A stretch of 64,000 nucleotides of DNA, from positions 9,510,001-9,574,000 of the forward strand of contig JAYKKT010000055.1 of NCBI GenBank assembly GCA_036023115.1. Reading direction: 5' to 3'. The notes beneath the pieces were generated by a model. It saw only the letters and a program-made list of their open reading frames with translations. It was not told the DNA's origin and ran no database searches. The position numbers and the translations under genes were made by a program. The stretch is from Brasenia schreberi. Taxonomy: Eukaryota; Streptophyta; Magnoliopsida; Nymphaeales; Cabombaceae. Each line of letters starts with the position of its first letter. The stretch's first letter is position 1. Shown here in pieces: positions 21,640 to 33,740 of this stretch.

Positions 21640-22815
21640 TTGATGCCTTTCACATCAAATCCCTTGTCAAACCTTTTATCAAGGATTCGTAGGATTTCAT
21701 TTTGATCTTATGTAAATAATGAAAATTACTCCTTTTTATAATATCTTTAACATAGATATCTCTTAGATCAATATGTCTAGATTTTCCATTATAAGTTTTG
21801 CAATAAACTCTTGATAATATACTTTGACTATCATAGTTCATTGATATGGGTACCATAGACTTTGAACATATCAAAATCTTATGAAGTAGATTTCTTAGTC
21901 ATTCTGCTTCTTTACTTGTCGAAGCTAAAGTTATGAACTCGACAACCATGGTGAAATTGGCTATGGGTGTTTATTTCTTACAACCTCAAGAAATAATACC
22001 TCATCAATAGTAAAGGTTCAACCACTTGTAGAGGTACGACCTTCTAAGTAGATAACCTAACTAGCATCTTCAAAAGGACTTTCACTATAGACTCAGCCAT
22101 AGTCAATTATTATTCATTTTAATACATGATAAACAACATGATAGTGGTTCTTACTTGGGTTGCTTATATATTGGCTCAATTTGCTAACTTCATATGCAAT
22201 TTTAGGTCGAGTACATGTCGTAGCATACATGAAACATCCAATAAACATACTCTAGCTGTGCCATAAGACATCCTTTATTAGATACTAGTTTAATGTTTAC
22301 ACAAAATAGAAAAGTGACATGATAACAATCAAAATAATCAAATTTCTTTAAAACTTTTTCAATATAACGAGATTGTGTATAATAACATTTGTGTCATCAT
22401 GTCTTTCATCAACATATAAACAAATCAAACAATATTTTCTTGATGAAATTTGCTATAAATATATTTGTTTGATTCATTTATTTTGAAACTATTTTTAAGA
22501 ACAACTTGATCAATTTTTTTATGACATTGCTTAAGGGCTTGTTTTAAAGCATATAAGAGCCTGACTAATTTGTAAACTTTACATTCTTGTTTAGATAAAC
22601 AAACCCTTGGGATTGTTTCATATACACCTCCTCCATTAATTCACTATTTAAAAATATCAATTTAACATCCATTTGGTAAATAACAAGTTTATAAGATAGA
22701 TGCAAGTAATAAAAGAACTATAATTATAGATATTCTAGCTACCGATGCATATGCATCAAAATAATCAATTATTTCTTTAAATCCATATTTATTAAGTAAT
22801 GCATTGACACCAAGT
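21640..22815 (-). pseudogene. Copia 4 reverse transcriptase and RNase H (broken)
   Basis: On the minus strand, RT begins at about 22810 with KYGFKEIIDYFDAYASVARIS, the copia 'YGIDYxxTFAPVARxxxIR' block, and continues with KVYKLVRLLYALKQA (KLKKALYGLKQAPRxW block) at 22530-22610. The YVDD region near 22420 reads YVDE with an inserted codon and frameshift, so catalysis is lost. RNase H ends the gene: SRHIDLRDIYVKDII at 21700-21790 matches the 'TKHIDVRYHFIRE' block, and MVPISMNYDSQSI matches the 'DNQSAI' block. Several frameshifts are present. Confidence 0.8.
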
Positions 22816-22817
22816 GT

Positions 22818-23335
22818 TTCCTTATATTCAATATAAAGAGCACATCATAAAGAGCAAATTCTAGTTCAACCATTCCTTTGCCTTCCACTTGAGTCATAAA
22901 AGTATCGCTCATATATAAAACTAGTTCATCTTTTTCTACTAAAGTTTTGAAGAGACTTTAGTTTTGAATACATGTCAAGTAGCAACCTAGTCTACCCACC
23001 AAGATCTAATATCATCTATCATATTTACTTTCGATGTGGCACCAACACGACTGTCGGAATTAGGACTCTTGTCTTTCCTTATATTGAGTATAAAGAGCAA
23101 ATCATAAAGAGCAAATTCTAGTTCAACCATTCCTTTGCCTTCCACTTGAGTCATAGAAGTATTGCTCATGTATAAAACTAGTTCTATCTTTTTCTACTAA
23201 AGTTTTGAAGAGACTTTAGTTTTCGAATACATGTCAAGTAGCAACCGAGTCTACCCACCAAGATCTAATATCATCTAACATATTTACTTTCGATATGGTA
23301 GCAACACAATTGTCGGAATTGAGACTCTAGTCTTT
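22818..23335 (-). pseudogene. Copia 4 protease, tandemly duplicated
   Basis: The protease stretch occurs twice in tandem with a period of about 257 bases (starts near 22818 and 23075). Each copy on the minus strand holds DDIRSWWVD (the catalytic 'WWVDSGATxH' site) and MTQVEGKGMVELEFALYD.LFIL (the 'VEGKGxVxLxxxxG..LxDVLYVP' block). The upstream copy keeps more of the first motif and the downstream copy joins directly to RT. No integrase sequence lies between protease and RT. Confidence 0.8.
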
Positions 23336-23344
23336 GTTCAACTT

Positions 23345-24115
23345 TTCAAGTATGAACATTTACTCTTATAGTGATCGAGCTTTCAACAATAGTAGTATTA
23401 GTCTTTCTTTCTCCTAGATTTATTCCTACCATTGTTTTCATGAGATTTTTTGAAATCTTAATTTCTTTTAGTTTTATAGACATAGCTTCTTTCGTAACAT
23501 GAATTTTCTCTTGAGTAGATTGGTTTTTAAAATCATCTTGCTTTCAATACTCTTTATCAAACCTAAGATGATTAGCTAATTGCTTATAAATGTCTTTCTT
23601 CTTTTGTTTTAAAGTTCTTTTAAAATCTTTTCAAGAAGAATGAAGTTTGTCTATAAGGGAGAGGATGATGATTGTTTCATCAATGCTCACTTATGTTGTT
23701 TAAAATTATTAAAGATCTATTCGAGCTCATGCAATTACTATACAACAAATCTACCATCTTATAATTATTCAAATGAGATTAAAATTTCTTGTTTATAGTA
23801 TCCTCCATCATGTACCTCAATTTAAATTTGTCCTATAAGTCCTTTTTGTATGTTGATGTTTAGTAGGTGTTGAATAAGGCATGTCACATGCCATTGAGGA
23901 TGCAACTCATGTAAATGTAATCACTATTGTCTCATTGTTGTCATTTGTAGTCTTTTTCCAAGGTCTTATTGCCCTTTTCCTCTTGCCTTGACACATTAAG
24001 AACATACATGACCTTCAAAGTGGTAAGAATAAGTGCATCTTTTTCCAACGTAAGAAATTGTTACCGTTAAACTTATCCAACTTAATGAAGTTGGATGTCA
24101 TCTCGTTGAGGAAAA
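23345..24115 (-). pseudogene. Copia 4 gag
   Basis: Gag on the minus strand begins near 24105 with MTSNFIKLDKFNGNNFLRWKKMHLFLTTLKVMYVL, the 'FxGxNFxxWxxxMxxxLxxL' start typical of copia gag. A stretch DKFKLRYMMEDTINKKF follows near 23800. The zinc knuckle at about 23353-23396 is decayed to YYYC*KLDHYKSKC: the first Cys is Tyr and a stop replaces a residue before the Lys. The frame has many stops. Confidence 0.75.
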
Positions 24116-24146
24116 TAGACATCTTCAGTAAATTAAACCTAAAGAT

Positions 24147-24960
24147 TATTAGTGTTCAAATTTTGTAGATGGCATGATTTCTTGAGTGGTTGGCACCTAA
24201 GAGATTGAATTTAAACTCTAAAAAAAAGATTAAAATAACACTATTCTTCGAGGTATGGTAAACACTAACTTTTCAATTTATTTACATTACTAATATCAAA
24301 TAATTGAATGCAATTGACCTCGATAAATACCTTCAAGATACAACGAAGACCCTCAGTTTGTCTTCCACAAATGTAACCAAGTCTTAAACAAACCAGCAAA
24401 ACAAAGATGATGATATTACAAATCTAATTAATGTTACAATAAAACTTGCAAACTTTCTTGAAAAACTATGTAGGAAAGTACTCACATCATGAGAAAAAAG
24501 TTGGATAAATCTTGTTTACAATGCCACTCAAGAAGGTGATTGTTAATGCCATAACATGGTTGCTAAATATATATAAGTTACAATTACTACATGTGTTATT
24601 AATAAGCATAATTATCACTCAAGTAACTATTAATGCCAAAACATGATTACAAAATGCTCATGAGTTACAGTTACTACATGTGGTACTAACGAGCACAATT
24701 TTTACCCAAGTAAGTTGCCAAAATATAGCTACAAAATACTCATGAGTTACAACCATTATATCTTCTACTAGTAAGCACATGTATCACTCAAGTAAATGAC
24801 TCTTACAACCAAAATATGATTGCAAAATGTTCATAAGTTACAATCACATGTACTATTAATGAGTATAATTATTACTAAAATAAGTGGCTTTTATGCTATA
24901 ACATAGTTGCAACCATAACTTTCACTAAATATATTTTGGTATTTTGAAAATTACCCAATA
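24147..24960 (-). mobile_element. Copia 4, 5' LTR (814 bp)
   Basis: Partner of 20226-21077, in minus orientation. Its termini are decayed (TATTGGG...CTAATA instead of TGTTGGG...CCAACA). The sequence next to its inner end, ATCTTTAGGTTTAATTT on the minus strand, does not look like the usual initiator-Met primer site; it is either decayed or another primer is used. The 90-bp minisatellite lies at about 24520-24900. Confidence 0.85.
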
Positions 24961-24965
24961 GATAT
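24961..24965. repeat. Target-site duplication of copia 4, right
   Basis: GATAT, identical to 20221-20225. It fixes the element as a single insertion from 20226 to 24960. Confidence 0.85.
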
Positions 24966-25502
24966 GGTTGGACTTAGGTGATTCATTGTAAAATATAAAG
25001 GAACTTATAGGTACAAGTATCGACACATGTATCACATCATACCCAAAATCTGAAACTTCTAAGAACATGGATATGAGTTGGACTGGACTCGTTTGTTATA
25101 AAATTTGTAAAAACTTATACAGGTATAAGTACATTTCTCAAACTTACCCAAATTATAAAACTTCTCAAAAAGCCCTACCCGAGCATGCTTATGCCTACAA
25201 CTACTGGGTATATACCTGCGCACACGTACTTCACTAGAACCTACACTAGAAGTTTGACCTCTAAGCACTTGTGATGAGTCAGCAGCAGTTGATATTTACC
25301 AAGAAATGAAACCAGTCCACGCTAGGATTGAATAGAGTGCAAATACAGTCAATACTGCATACAAACTAAAGAAGCACCACTATGTCTAGTCTCACAAGAA
25401 GGATTCGTTAACATGCTAAAGGGCATAACATATACAAGAGATGTGTAGCCTTATGTCAGATATTCTATCCATTGGTCCCTGCCATTACAAAATAAGAAAT
25501 AC
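24966..25502. other. Unassigned stretch
   Basis: About 540 bases with no supported gene. The minus-strand frame at 25059-25268 shows no family trait. Confidence 0.4.
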
Positions 25503-25660
25503 AATACAACATGCTAGCAGTTAACTCAATAGAAACTAGATTTTTAACATTTTCACAATCAAGTTTCTTTGGAGTTTTTTTTTTATCTTAAACAATCTTC
25601 TCTCATTTTATCATTTATTAATATCACTCCCAATTTGTTTCTAATAACCTCATTATTACA
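25503..25660 (-). mobile_element. Small RTE LINE fragment
   Basis: The words GTTAGCAGTTAACTC-like (25510), then CTTAAACAATCTTCTCTCATTTTAT and TCCCAATTTGTTTCTAATAACCTCATTA (25585-25655) match the C-terminal coding end of the RTE copies in order. About 60 bases are missing between them. It is a scrap of the same LINE family, minus orientation. Confidence 0.65.
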
Positions 25661-26147
25661 TATTTCACACCTAAATACATTCTAATATAAGGACCAATAG
25701 AAAACAAAAATACATAATACATCCTTTAACATGTACATCATAGGTTATGTGACTGACAGTGCCAACTCTGTTGGATAAGCAGCACTTGGTTCTACGAATC
25801 ATCTGGTAGTTCCTCAATTCTTGAAGGAGGATAAAGATACTGATGTGGTTCTATTTATTTTTTACTATTGTTTTTGGGGCTTCTGTTGGTTTACTAACTC
25901 ATCCAGGGGAGGAAATTAGTCTTGTGTTTGCCAACAAATACCTTATGTGTCCAATGAGCCATTGGATTGCTTTACAAAGCTACAGTTAAGTGTAAAGTCC
26001 GGTTGTTTTACATGTAATATTAAAGATCACTAGCTATTATGATGGATTTGAGGGTTTCTTTTCATTCCTTTTGTCTTCATCTTTTTTGTGCTTATGATCG
26101 TTTTCTCAACAATTTGTAAATATCTTATAGGTCTCCTATTGGACCAG
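25661..26147. other. Unassigned stretch
   Basis: No coding or repeat signal that I can name lies between the two LINE pieces. Confidence 0.4.
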
Positions 26148-28845
26148 CACCAACAACAACAACAACAACTAAGCCTTTTCCCATACTAGATGGGGTCGGC
26201 TATATGGATTCTTTGTTTCCACATATCCCTATCATGTGTCATGTTAGCAGTTAACTCACAATAAGCTAGATCATTCTTTATTGTTTCTTTCCAACACTTT
26301 TGTAGTCGTCCTCTATCTCTTTTAATACTTTCCAAATTTAGTTTTTCATACCTTCTTGCAGGTTCTTCTTTTGATCTTCTTTTTATATGTCCAAACCATC
26401 TTAAACGATATTCTCTCATTTTATCCTCTATTGGTGTCACTCCTAATTTGTTTCTAATAACCTCATTATGTATACAGTCTTTTTTTGTATGATCACTCAT
26501 CCATCTCAACATCTTCATTAAAGTCATAGACATCTTTTATACATGTTGATGACTAACTGCCCAACACTCAGAACCATAAAACATGGCAGGCCTAATTGCT
26601 GCTCTATAATATTTACCTTTTAACTTTAATGGTATCTTCTTATCACAAAGAATACCTGATGCTCCTCTCCATTTTAACCGACCAACATTAATTCTATGTG
26701 TAACGTCTCCATCAATTCTTCCAATACTCTGAAAAATTGACCCTAGGTATTTAAAACTTTTCTTTTGGGGGATGCAATGTGTGCTAATTTTAATTTATAT
26801 GTCCTCTGAAGTAACCAAATGATCAAACTTACATTCCATATATTTTATCTTTGTTCTACAAAGTCGGAGGTCTTTGCTTTCTAATGTTTCTCTCCATAGT
26901 TCCAATTTTCTATTAACTTTTTCTTTAGACTCCTCCACTAATACAATGTCATCTACAAATAATATACACCAAGGTACTTCATCCTGAATATGTTTTGTTA
27001 ACTCATCAATCACCATTATAAATAAGTATGGACTTAAAGTTGATCCTTGATGTAACCCAATATTAACTTCAAAGAAGTCTGTCGTTCCTTCATGAGTCCT
27101 CACACATGTTTTTGTACCATCGTACATGTCTCTTATAAGGTTAATGTATGTCAATGGGATACCTCTTTTTTCCAAAGTTCTTCAAATAACCTCCCTTGGT
27201 ACCCTATCATAAGCTTTTTCTAGATCAATAAATATCATGTGAAGGTCTTTCTTTTTTGTTCTAAAATATTCCATAAGACATCTCAAAAGGTGAATCACTT
27301 CAATAGTAGATCTACCTAGCATGAATCCAAATTGGTTCTCTATTGTATCGATACTTGTCTTAACCTACGTTCGATAATTCTTTCCCACAATTTCATAGTA
27401 TGACTCATTAACTTGATGCATCGATAATTCGCACAATTCTGAATGTCGCCCTTGTTCTTATATATGGGTATAAGTGTATTCACTCTTCATTCCTTGGGCA
27501 TCTTTTGGTTTATCCATATTTCATTAAATAGTCTTGTGAGCCAAGTGATTCCTATTTCTCCTAGTATTTTCCAAACTTCTATAGGAATATTATCTGGTAC
27601 TACCAATTCAGCACCCTTCATATGTTTAAGAGCCTCTTTGACTTCATTCTTTTGAATACGTCGGTAGAAATTATAGTTTATATAGTTTTCTGATTTGGCT
27701 AACTCTCCTAAGTTAATACCAACATCTTTATTTTCATTAAAAAGCTTATAAAAATAGTTTTTTCATCTATTTCATATACCATCATTTGTCACTAGAATTT
27801 TTTCATCCTCGTCCTTAATGCATCTAACATAATTAAGATCTTTAGTTTTCTCATCTCTAGCTCTAGCTATCTTAAAAATATCTCTTTCACCCTCTTTTGA
27901 GTTGAGTTTTTTATATAAATCCTCCTAAATTTTAGCTTTTGCTTCACGGACGGCCTTTTTCGCTTCCTCTTTTGCTTTCTTATAAGCCTCTAAAGTTTCA
28001 CTAGTTTTCTTAGCATAATGTAATTTGTAACATGTCCTCTTTGCCTTGATTTTATTTTGCACTACTTCACTCCACCACCAAGCTTCTTTTTGTGCCGGTA
28101 CACCTCCCTTCTATACACTTAACATATCTTTCACCACTTTCCTAATATGTATAGCCATATATTGTTCCACATATCACAGGGTGTACCAACATAATTCCAA
28201 ACATCTCCTTGAAGGACTTTCTATTTAAATATATCTTATTTCTCGCTTTTGAGGTTCCACCATTTAGTCCGAATAGCTCGATGCACTCTTTTCTTCTTTG
28301 TCCATTTTTTTATTTGTAAATCCATAACTAAAAGTAAATGTTGGGTGGTTAAGCTTTCTCCTAGAATTACCTTGCAATCTTTACAACACGCTCTGTTTTT
28401 TTTCTACAAATAAAGTAATCAATTTGTGTTTGTGATAAGCCACTCTTATAAGTAATTAAATGTTCATCTCGTTTTTTGAAGATTGTATTGACTATAAAGA
28501 GATCAAATGCCATAGTAAAATTTAAAATCTCCCTACCTTCCTCATTTATATCCCCAAAAACAAAGTTTTCATGAATACCTTGATATCCTAATGCCTCTTT
28601 ACCGATGTGTCCATTTAAGTCTCCCCTAAACAAATCATCTCCCTTTGTGGAATCTTTTGAATCACCTTATCTAACTCTTCCCCAAAAGTTGTCTTTATAT
28701 TATCTTCTAGTCCTACTTGGGGTGCATAAGCACAAACTATATTCAAAACCTCTTCTCTTAACACTAATTTCAACATCATGATTCTGTCACCATATCATTG
28801 TATGTCTACTACACTATCATTTAAATCTTTGTTTATGATAACACC
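26148..28845 (-). mobile_element. RTE LINE copy 3, 5'-truncated
   Basis: Minus-strand RTE LINE of about 2.7 kb. The 3' end carries the family tail (AACAAC repeats on the plus strand, 26150-26168) next to the conserved terminal CCGACCCCATCTAGTATGGG on the minus strand. In order on the minus strand it contains endonuclease pieces (28367-28633: [29 protein letters not shown]), RT (26795-27175: [13 protein letters not shown] and FVDDIVL) and the C-terminal domain (26186-26533: [28 protein letters not shown]). The FADD motif is FVDD. The stop or frameshift load shows it is inactive. The alignment ends at about 28845, so the endonuclease start is missing. Confidence 0.9.
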
Positions 28846-29197
28846 AACAAACCAATGATAATTGATTCTTTTTAATAAACAAAAAAACAAACAAGCCAAT
28901 AAGTAAAACGGATATTGTATGATATGATGCTATATATGCTCATAAAACCTAGTCTTAGTTAATATTATCTTATCCCAATGTTGTCCATGTTTTTCGTTTG
29001 TCTTCCAGTATTGATATGTTATCTTGGTCTTGATAAGTATTTTACATCAACTCAGTTTACATGCAACACCTGGCTGCTTGCTGTTCCACTACACACTGCT
29101 TGTGTTAAGTTCGTTAAGACATGTCAGTTTCAGGTTTAGCCTGAAGAACTGTAACCGAACCGGCCAGAGGTTGATTCTTGTTCCAGAACCAGTTGTA
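28846..29197. other. Unassigned spacer
   Basis: AT-rich DNA without a supported gene. At 29155-29170 AACCGAACCGGCCA occurs, and GGTTTAACCGGCCA occurs at 29528-29541 on the far side of the SINE. Both may belong to one short repeat, but no clean terminal repeats can be set. Confidence 0.35.
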
Positions 29198-29412
29198 AGT
29201 ATTTTTTTTTTGGAGGATGTTTTAACTCTCTACCAGAAACCATGGTGAGGAGAGCCTTGCCACTTAGCTAGGACCGGTTGATGATGATCTGGTTTTCAAA
29301 ATCCATTTAAACCATTCCTTAAGATCAATACGTGCACCCTGGGGGAGTCTAACTCTACAGTGAAGCAGAATGTATGTATTGCACCACCGTTGAGCTAGAA
29401 GCTCGGTAGTGA
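29198..29412 (-). mobile_element. tRNA-derived SINE, copy 1
   Basis: On the minus strand the head carries an RNA polymerase III A box, TAGCTCAACGG (29387-29397), and about 30 bases on a decayed B box, AGAGTTAGACTCC (29344-29356). The body ends in a run of A (plus-strand T run at 29202-29211). A boxes of this form, A/B spacing and the A-rich tail fit a tRNA-derived SINE similar to the plant Au type. SINE copy 2 at 54883-54996 has the same head. The target duplication is not clear. Confidence 0.55.
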
Positions 29413-29544
29413 CATTGAGTATCTGAAAATAAATATAAATAAACAATATAATCGGTTTGAAACTGCTGGTTCCTGAAAATTATAAATCTTAACTGAACCG
29501 CGGGTGCTTGGGTCCGGTTACCGGCTGGTTTAACCGGCCATGTC

Positions 29545-30730
29545 TACATTAACTTATTCCTTGCAAGTAATTTGTTATCAAACATGCTAGCCTTGTAAAT
29601 TCGTAATCTTAAGAACCTAAGACCTTGGTCTATCTTTCTGGTCCCAAATTAATTATAGAACAATTCTTCCGAACAGTCATATTAGCATCGCCTGTTATTC
29701 CAGGTTTCGCCGTTTCTGGACAGTCATACTTTTGCAGCCTTACCTTCGTGAATCTCGCCATCAGCACGTGAGGAGGAAAGCGAGGGGTACTTCCTCAACA
29801 GGAAGAAGCAAGATGCAAATACTGATTCTTCTAAAACTTAGCGCAACGACGAGAGTTCAGCAACTCCTCTTTCAAGGGCCAAACGAAGATTCTTTGTTCT
29901 AGAGAAATTAACCTGCCGATTGAACCTTTGCACTTCCTTTTCCTTGCTTTTTAATTCATTCCAAGCTCTTGGCTGTTCGGTCGTTATTTACTGGTTACCT
30001 TCGGCCAGGAAGCCAGTCTCTCTGTGTTAGAAGCCTTTTAGCTTTAGGGTTACCATTCCCCAAAGATCAGTAGGATAAAACGGTTGTCTGTCCGTCTTTG
30101 ATGAGGTAAGAGATGGCTATGTCGTACTCAGGTGACAAACTTCCTTTTGTTATGTTTGAGAATCTCTACACAAGGAATTGATCAATTTGTCCATGTTAAA
30201 CTAGCCCTATTGCTTCACAAAAGACCCGGGGTTGAACAGAATTTGAGTTTTCTTTTTTCTTTGGATGAGAGAACGCTAATTGGTGTTCACGTTCAAATGC
30301 AAGTTTCAACAGTAGTATTGTTACTATTACTGACCCACAAGATCTGGTCGTTTCCCCTCCTTATACAGGTACCTGTAGATTTAAAGGGCACAAGGTGTAT
30401 ACTTCATTTAAAACTACCATATGCGATGAGTACAAGTAATGATGAAGGGTCCTGGTCTTGTAAGTCATGCATCCTAAGGACCGATTCGGAGAAATGACAG
30501 TAAATTTCGTGTTTGACAACAGCAGACCTCCACAAAGAAGAGTTCGCTCAGAAATGTAAACGGAAAAGCTCCCGATGGAGTTTTAAGGGTGGACATGTTA
30601 TGGAACTTGGCAGCTGCCATACGTTTATAGAAGCCATTCTTGTGACACAAAATTGTCCCTTCTTTCAGTTACCAAGCTATCTTCCAAATGCTGCTGGACA
30701 ACCACCATCATCTTAAACATAACTAAAATT
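29545..30730. other. Possible decayed or unannotated transcription unit
   Basis: This stretch is visibly richer in G and C than its surroundings and has plus-strand frames at 30132-30497 and 30513-30716. I recognise no domain in them. A CACGTG (G-box) lies at 29765-29770. ATGAG followed by GTAAGAG near 30100 could be a splice donor, and TTATACAG before GTACCTG near 30369 an acceptor. None of this is proof; it may be non-coding. Confidence 0.25.
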
Positions 30731-33509
30731 GTTAATGGGTCGTCAGAAACTTGATTCAGATTTTGAAAGCATATTTCGATGGGTGAAGAACTTGACTTAT
30801 ACAAGATTGTTTTAGAAAAATTATTCTAAGTTCATCTGCATGCAGTTTCATTTACTAGTGGAAATGACGCAAAAAATGTAACCTTTTGAAGTTTAACAAA
30901 AGGCTCATGTTAAGCTTACAGGTCACCCTAGGATGAATTCAATTCGTCTTAAACTGAGACCTATAACAAACAGCCTTACCTCAGCTCATTCCATCTGCTG
31001 CTGATCTATCTTGTCAATTAAAGCCTTTCGATCAAACTTCATGAGCGACCATGAATTGCACACATTTTCAAGTGTTTGGGCTACATAATGCATTCTCCCG
31101 AAGTACATGAAATTTTATTAACTACCAAGGAAAGAAACGCGCAACACATCGTTAATTATTTCCGCAATATATGGCATCGTTCTGAACTCATGGCTGTTGC
31201 TAACATCATGGCAACTAATTGTTCAAATAACTAGTTTATATCGTGTTCATATTGTCCGCAAACGTCTGAATAGCGTATGCTCTTGAGAAATATCAAGGTT
31301 TTTCTTACTATCAGGATTGATTTGATCAAGCAATGATGCATGGGGCCTGTATCATGGGAATGGAATTTGTGAAAGGATGGCACTATAACACGACATAAAA
31401 AGCGATCAGTTTGTGTTGCTTGGTTTAAGTAAAACCTTATTTGCAGTCATGCTTGGATTAACCTGTACATGGCACATACATAAAATGACACGACACTGTC
31501 ACGACCCAGAACACAAAATAGGTGGAGAATCAGCCAGGCTATCCCGTTCTCATCCAATTATAACGAAGATATGACTTGGTTGAATGATTTACTCAACAAG
31601 TTGAACTATAAGCTCAGAATGATTTATAGCAGCTAGTAGAATGCTAGTCTTAAAATTCCAATATCCTCGCTCTCTTTTGTATCCACCAACATAGGGAAGC
31701 CTTCATATGTATTGCAATGCATATAGAATGTGTAAAAGGCCCTGTACAAGCTGATACGCAGCAGAAAATTTTCTGGGCCTATCATGGTGCCCTCATTTGA
31801 TGAGAAATAGAAAGGTATATAGAGCCAGGATGGCATAACAATTCTTTTTATTCGAAGGTTTCTTATTCCACAAGAGATACCCAGTTCAAACAATTATGCA
31901 TTGATTTTCATGGTTATCCTAGTTGGTGGTACAGTCTATGCATTGCGAAAATAGCTCAACACCTGCAGGTCTACTACCCAATTGGTTGGATCGACGCTCT
32001 TGTTCCAATAATCAAAATACAGTTGCTTTGAATTATAAATGAAGAAAAAGCATCGCAATCAAAGTAACACCACACACTTTCATTTGAAAGGGTATATTAC
32101 CCATGGTCGTGAGGTGATTCCCATTATGCCGATTGCACTTGTCATTTGTTTGCTATGGCTCACAATTTTGATAAAGCAACCACAGAAAATGAGGAAGTAC
32201 AGGTAGACCGAAGATGAGATCAACAAACTAACATGATAGTCTATTTTGCAGTCAAGGGGATGCTTTTTCATTCTTCAACCCAGACATAGATACCGATAGT
32301 TTTCTTTTTCTTCTTGAAATATGATGAGAATAAAATACGCATTAGCCGAGGAGCAATCTTTGAGAAGAGTGGAAATAACGAAAACAAACGGAAGAACAGA
32401 CGTCAGCCAAAATGTCATTTTTCAAGGACATTCAAAAGCCTGATTTTGCATCTCTATCTTTGGTCATTAGATTATGTTAATCTGTATCATATAGAGGTTA
32501 TGCTTGTCTACCTACAAGACCTTTAGATGTGTTAACAATTGTGACATTCCTTGTCTCCACCAGAGTATCATGAATATAGCAAGTCTATGACATATCCAAT
32601 CTTCATTACTAATTGAGACAGAAACATGGCTAGGCTCAGACAAATAGTTAATGGTTCCCAGGCCGCCTTCATAATTTTTTGACCGAATGACAAGGAAAAC
32701 TCTTTCATAACTGCTACGTCAGTGAGCCTGGCCGGGTGAGGTAAACCACTGGAGACAAGATAGCCACTCTACCTTGCCTCAGTCATTCAAATCTATGTAA
32801 TATAGGTACAAGCCAGCTCAATTCCCTGTTCACCACCAGCTAGCGACACATTACAACCGGCAGTGTTAATATAATCAAGATCGATCAATTTTCACAAACC
32901 AATCAAATAAAACAAGTCAAATCAATTAGTTATTTCATGGTTCAACTTGCCTCTGAGAAGCAAAAACCCGAGATAATTTGAGGGTGCTTTACATGAACAC
33001 CAACCCATTTAACTCTTCATGGGATTTACCAGTCTTGCATGACTTCCTGAGACTATGAAAATAACCAAGTCAAGTTCCTCAGAAATAACAATAAGATTTT
33101 GGTTAAATTAAAATAAGTGGGAATCCTGAGTTCGGCTCGAGATGTATTTCTAGGAGCATGACCAGAATCAGGGTAAATTTCCTGGCATATAAGACATAAT
33201 ATAAGAGCGGTAAACAGCAATTTAATATCAATAGAACGGTTTAGAGTAAACTGAAACTATCAACATTTTCTAGACGTAAACTTGAAGCTTCACCATAAAT
33301 AGACAATGTGTTTCAGTAGTTGCATACAAGAGATCCAATAATATTAAAGAAATCAATAAGGTAAATTATCAGCAGAACCCCTTGTGCTAACACAGATCAG
33401 GGGGATAAGTTTCTTAATATGTTTGCATTGGCAAAACAGCTAAACATTACTATTTCACACATTCTCACATCTAGATACAGGCAAATATTGAAAAGCTAAA
33501 CAGAAAGAC
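30731..33509. other. Non-repetitive-looking intergenic stretch
   Basis: Nearly 2.8 kb without a coding region I can support and without matches to the repeats elsewhere in the window. It lies downstream of the PPR gene, so its right part might hold spliced 3' untranslated exons of that gene. Confidence 0.4.
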
Positions 33510-33740
33510 GAAATGCGATCCGAGTGTATCGGTACTTGAACTGATACGATTCAGGTATATGTATCGCACCCGTATCGCATGATACACTGCAATATGGGTC
33601 CTGTATCGTATGATACATCCCATATCGCACGATATTGGGTATACGTGATGATTTTTTACGGTCTTTATGATTTCTTATTTTTTAATATTTGTACCGTATC
33701 GTTCGATTGTGCCCTATATAATAGGGGTACCGATATGCTA
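33510..33740. repeat. GTATC/GATAC palindrome-rich repeat
   Basis: Dense in the words GTATCG, CGATAC, GTATCGCATGATAC and GTATCGTATGATAC, many self-complementary. The same style of sequence occurs at about 340-530 and 770-830. It has no terminal repeat that I can define. Confidence 0.5.
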
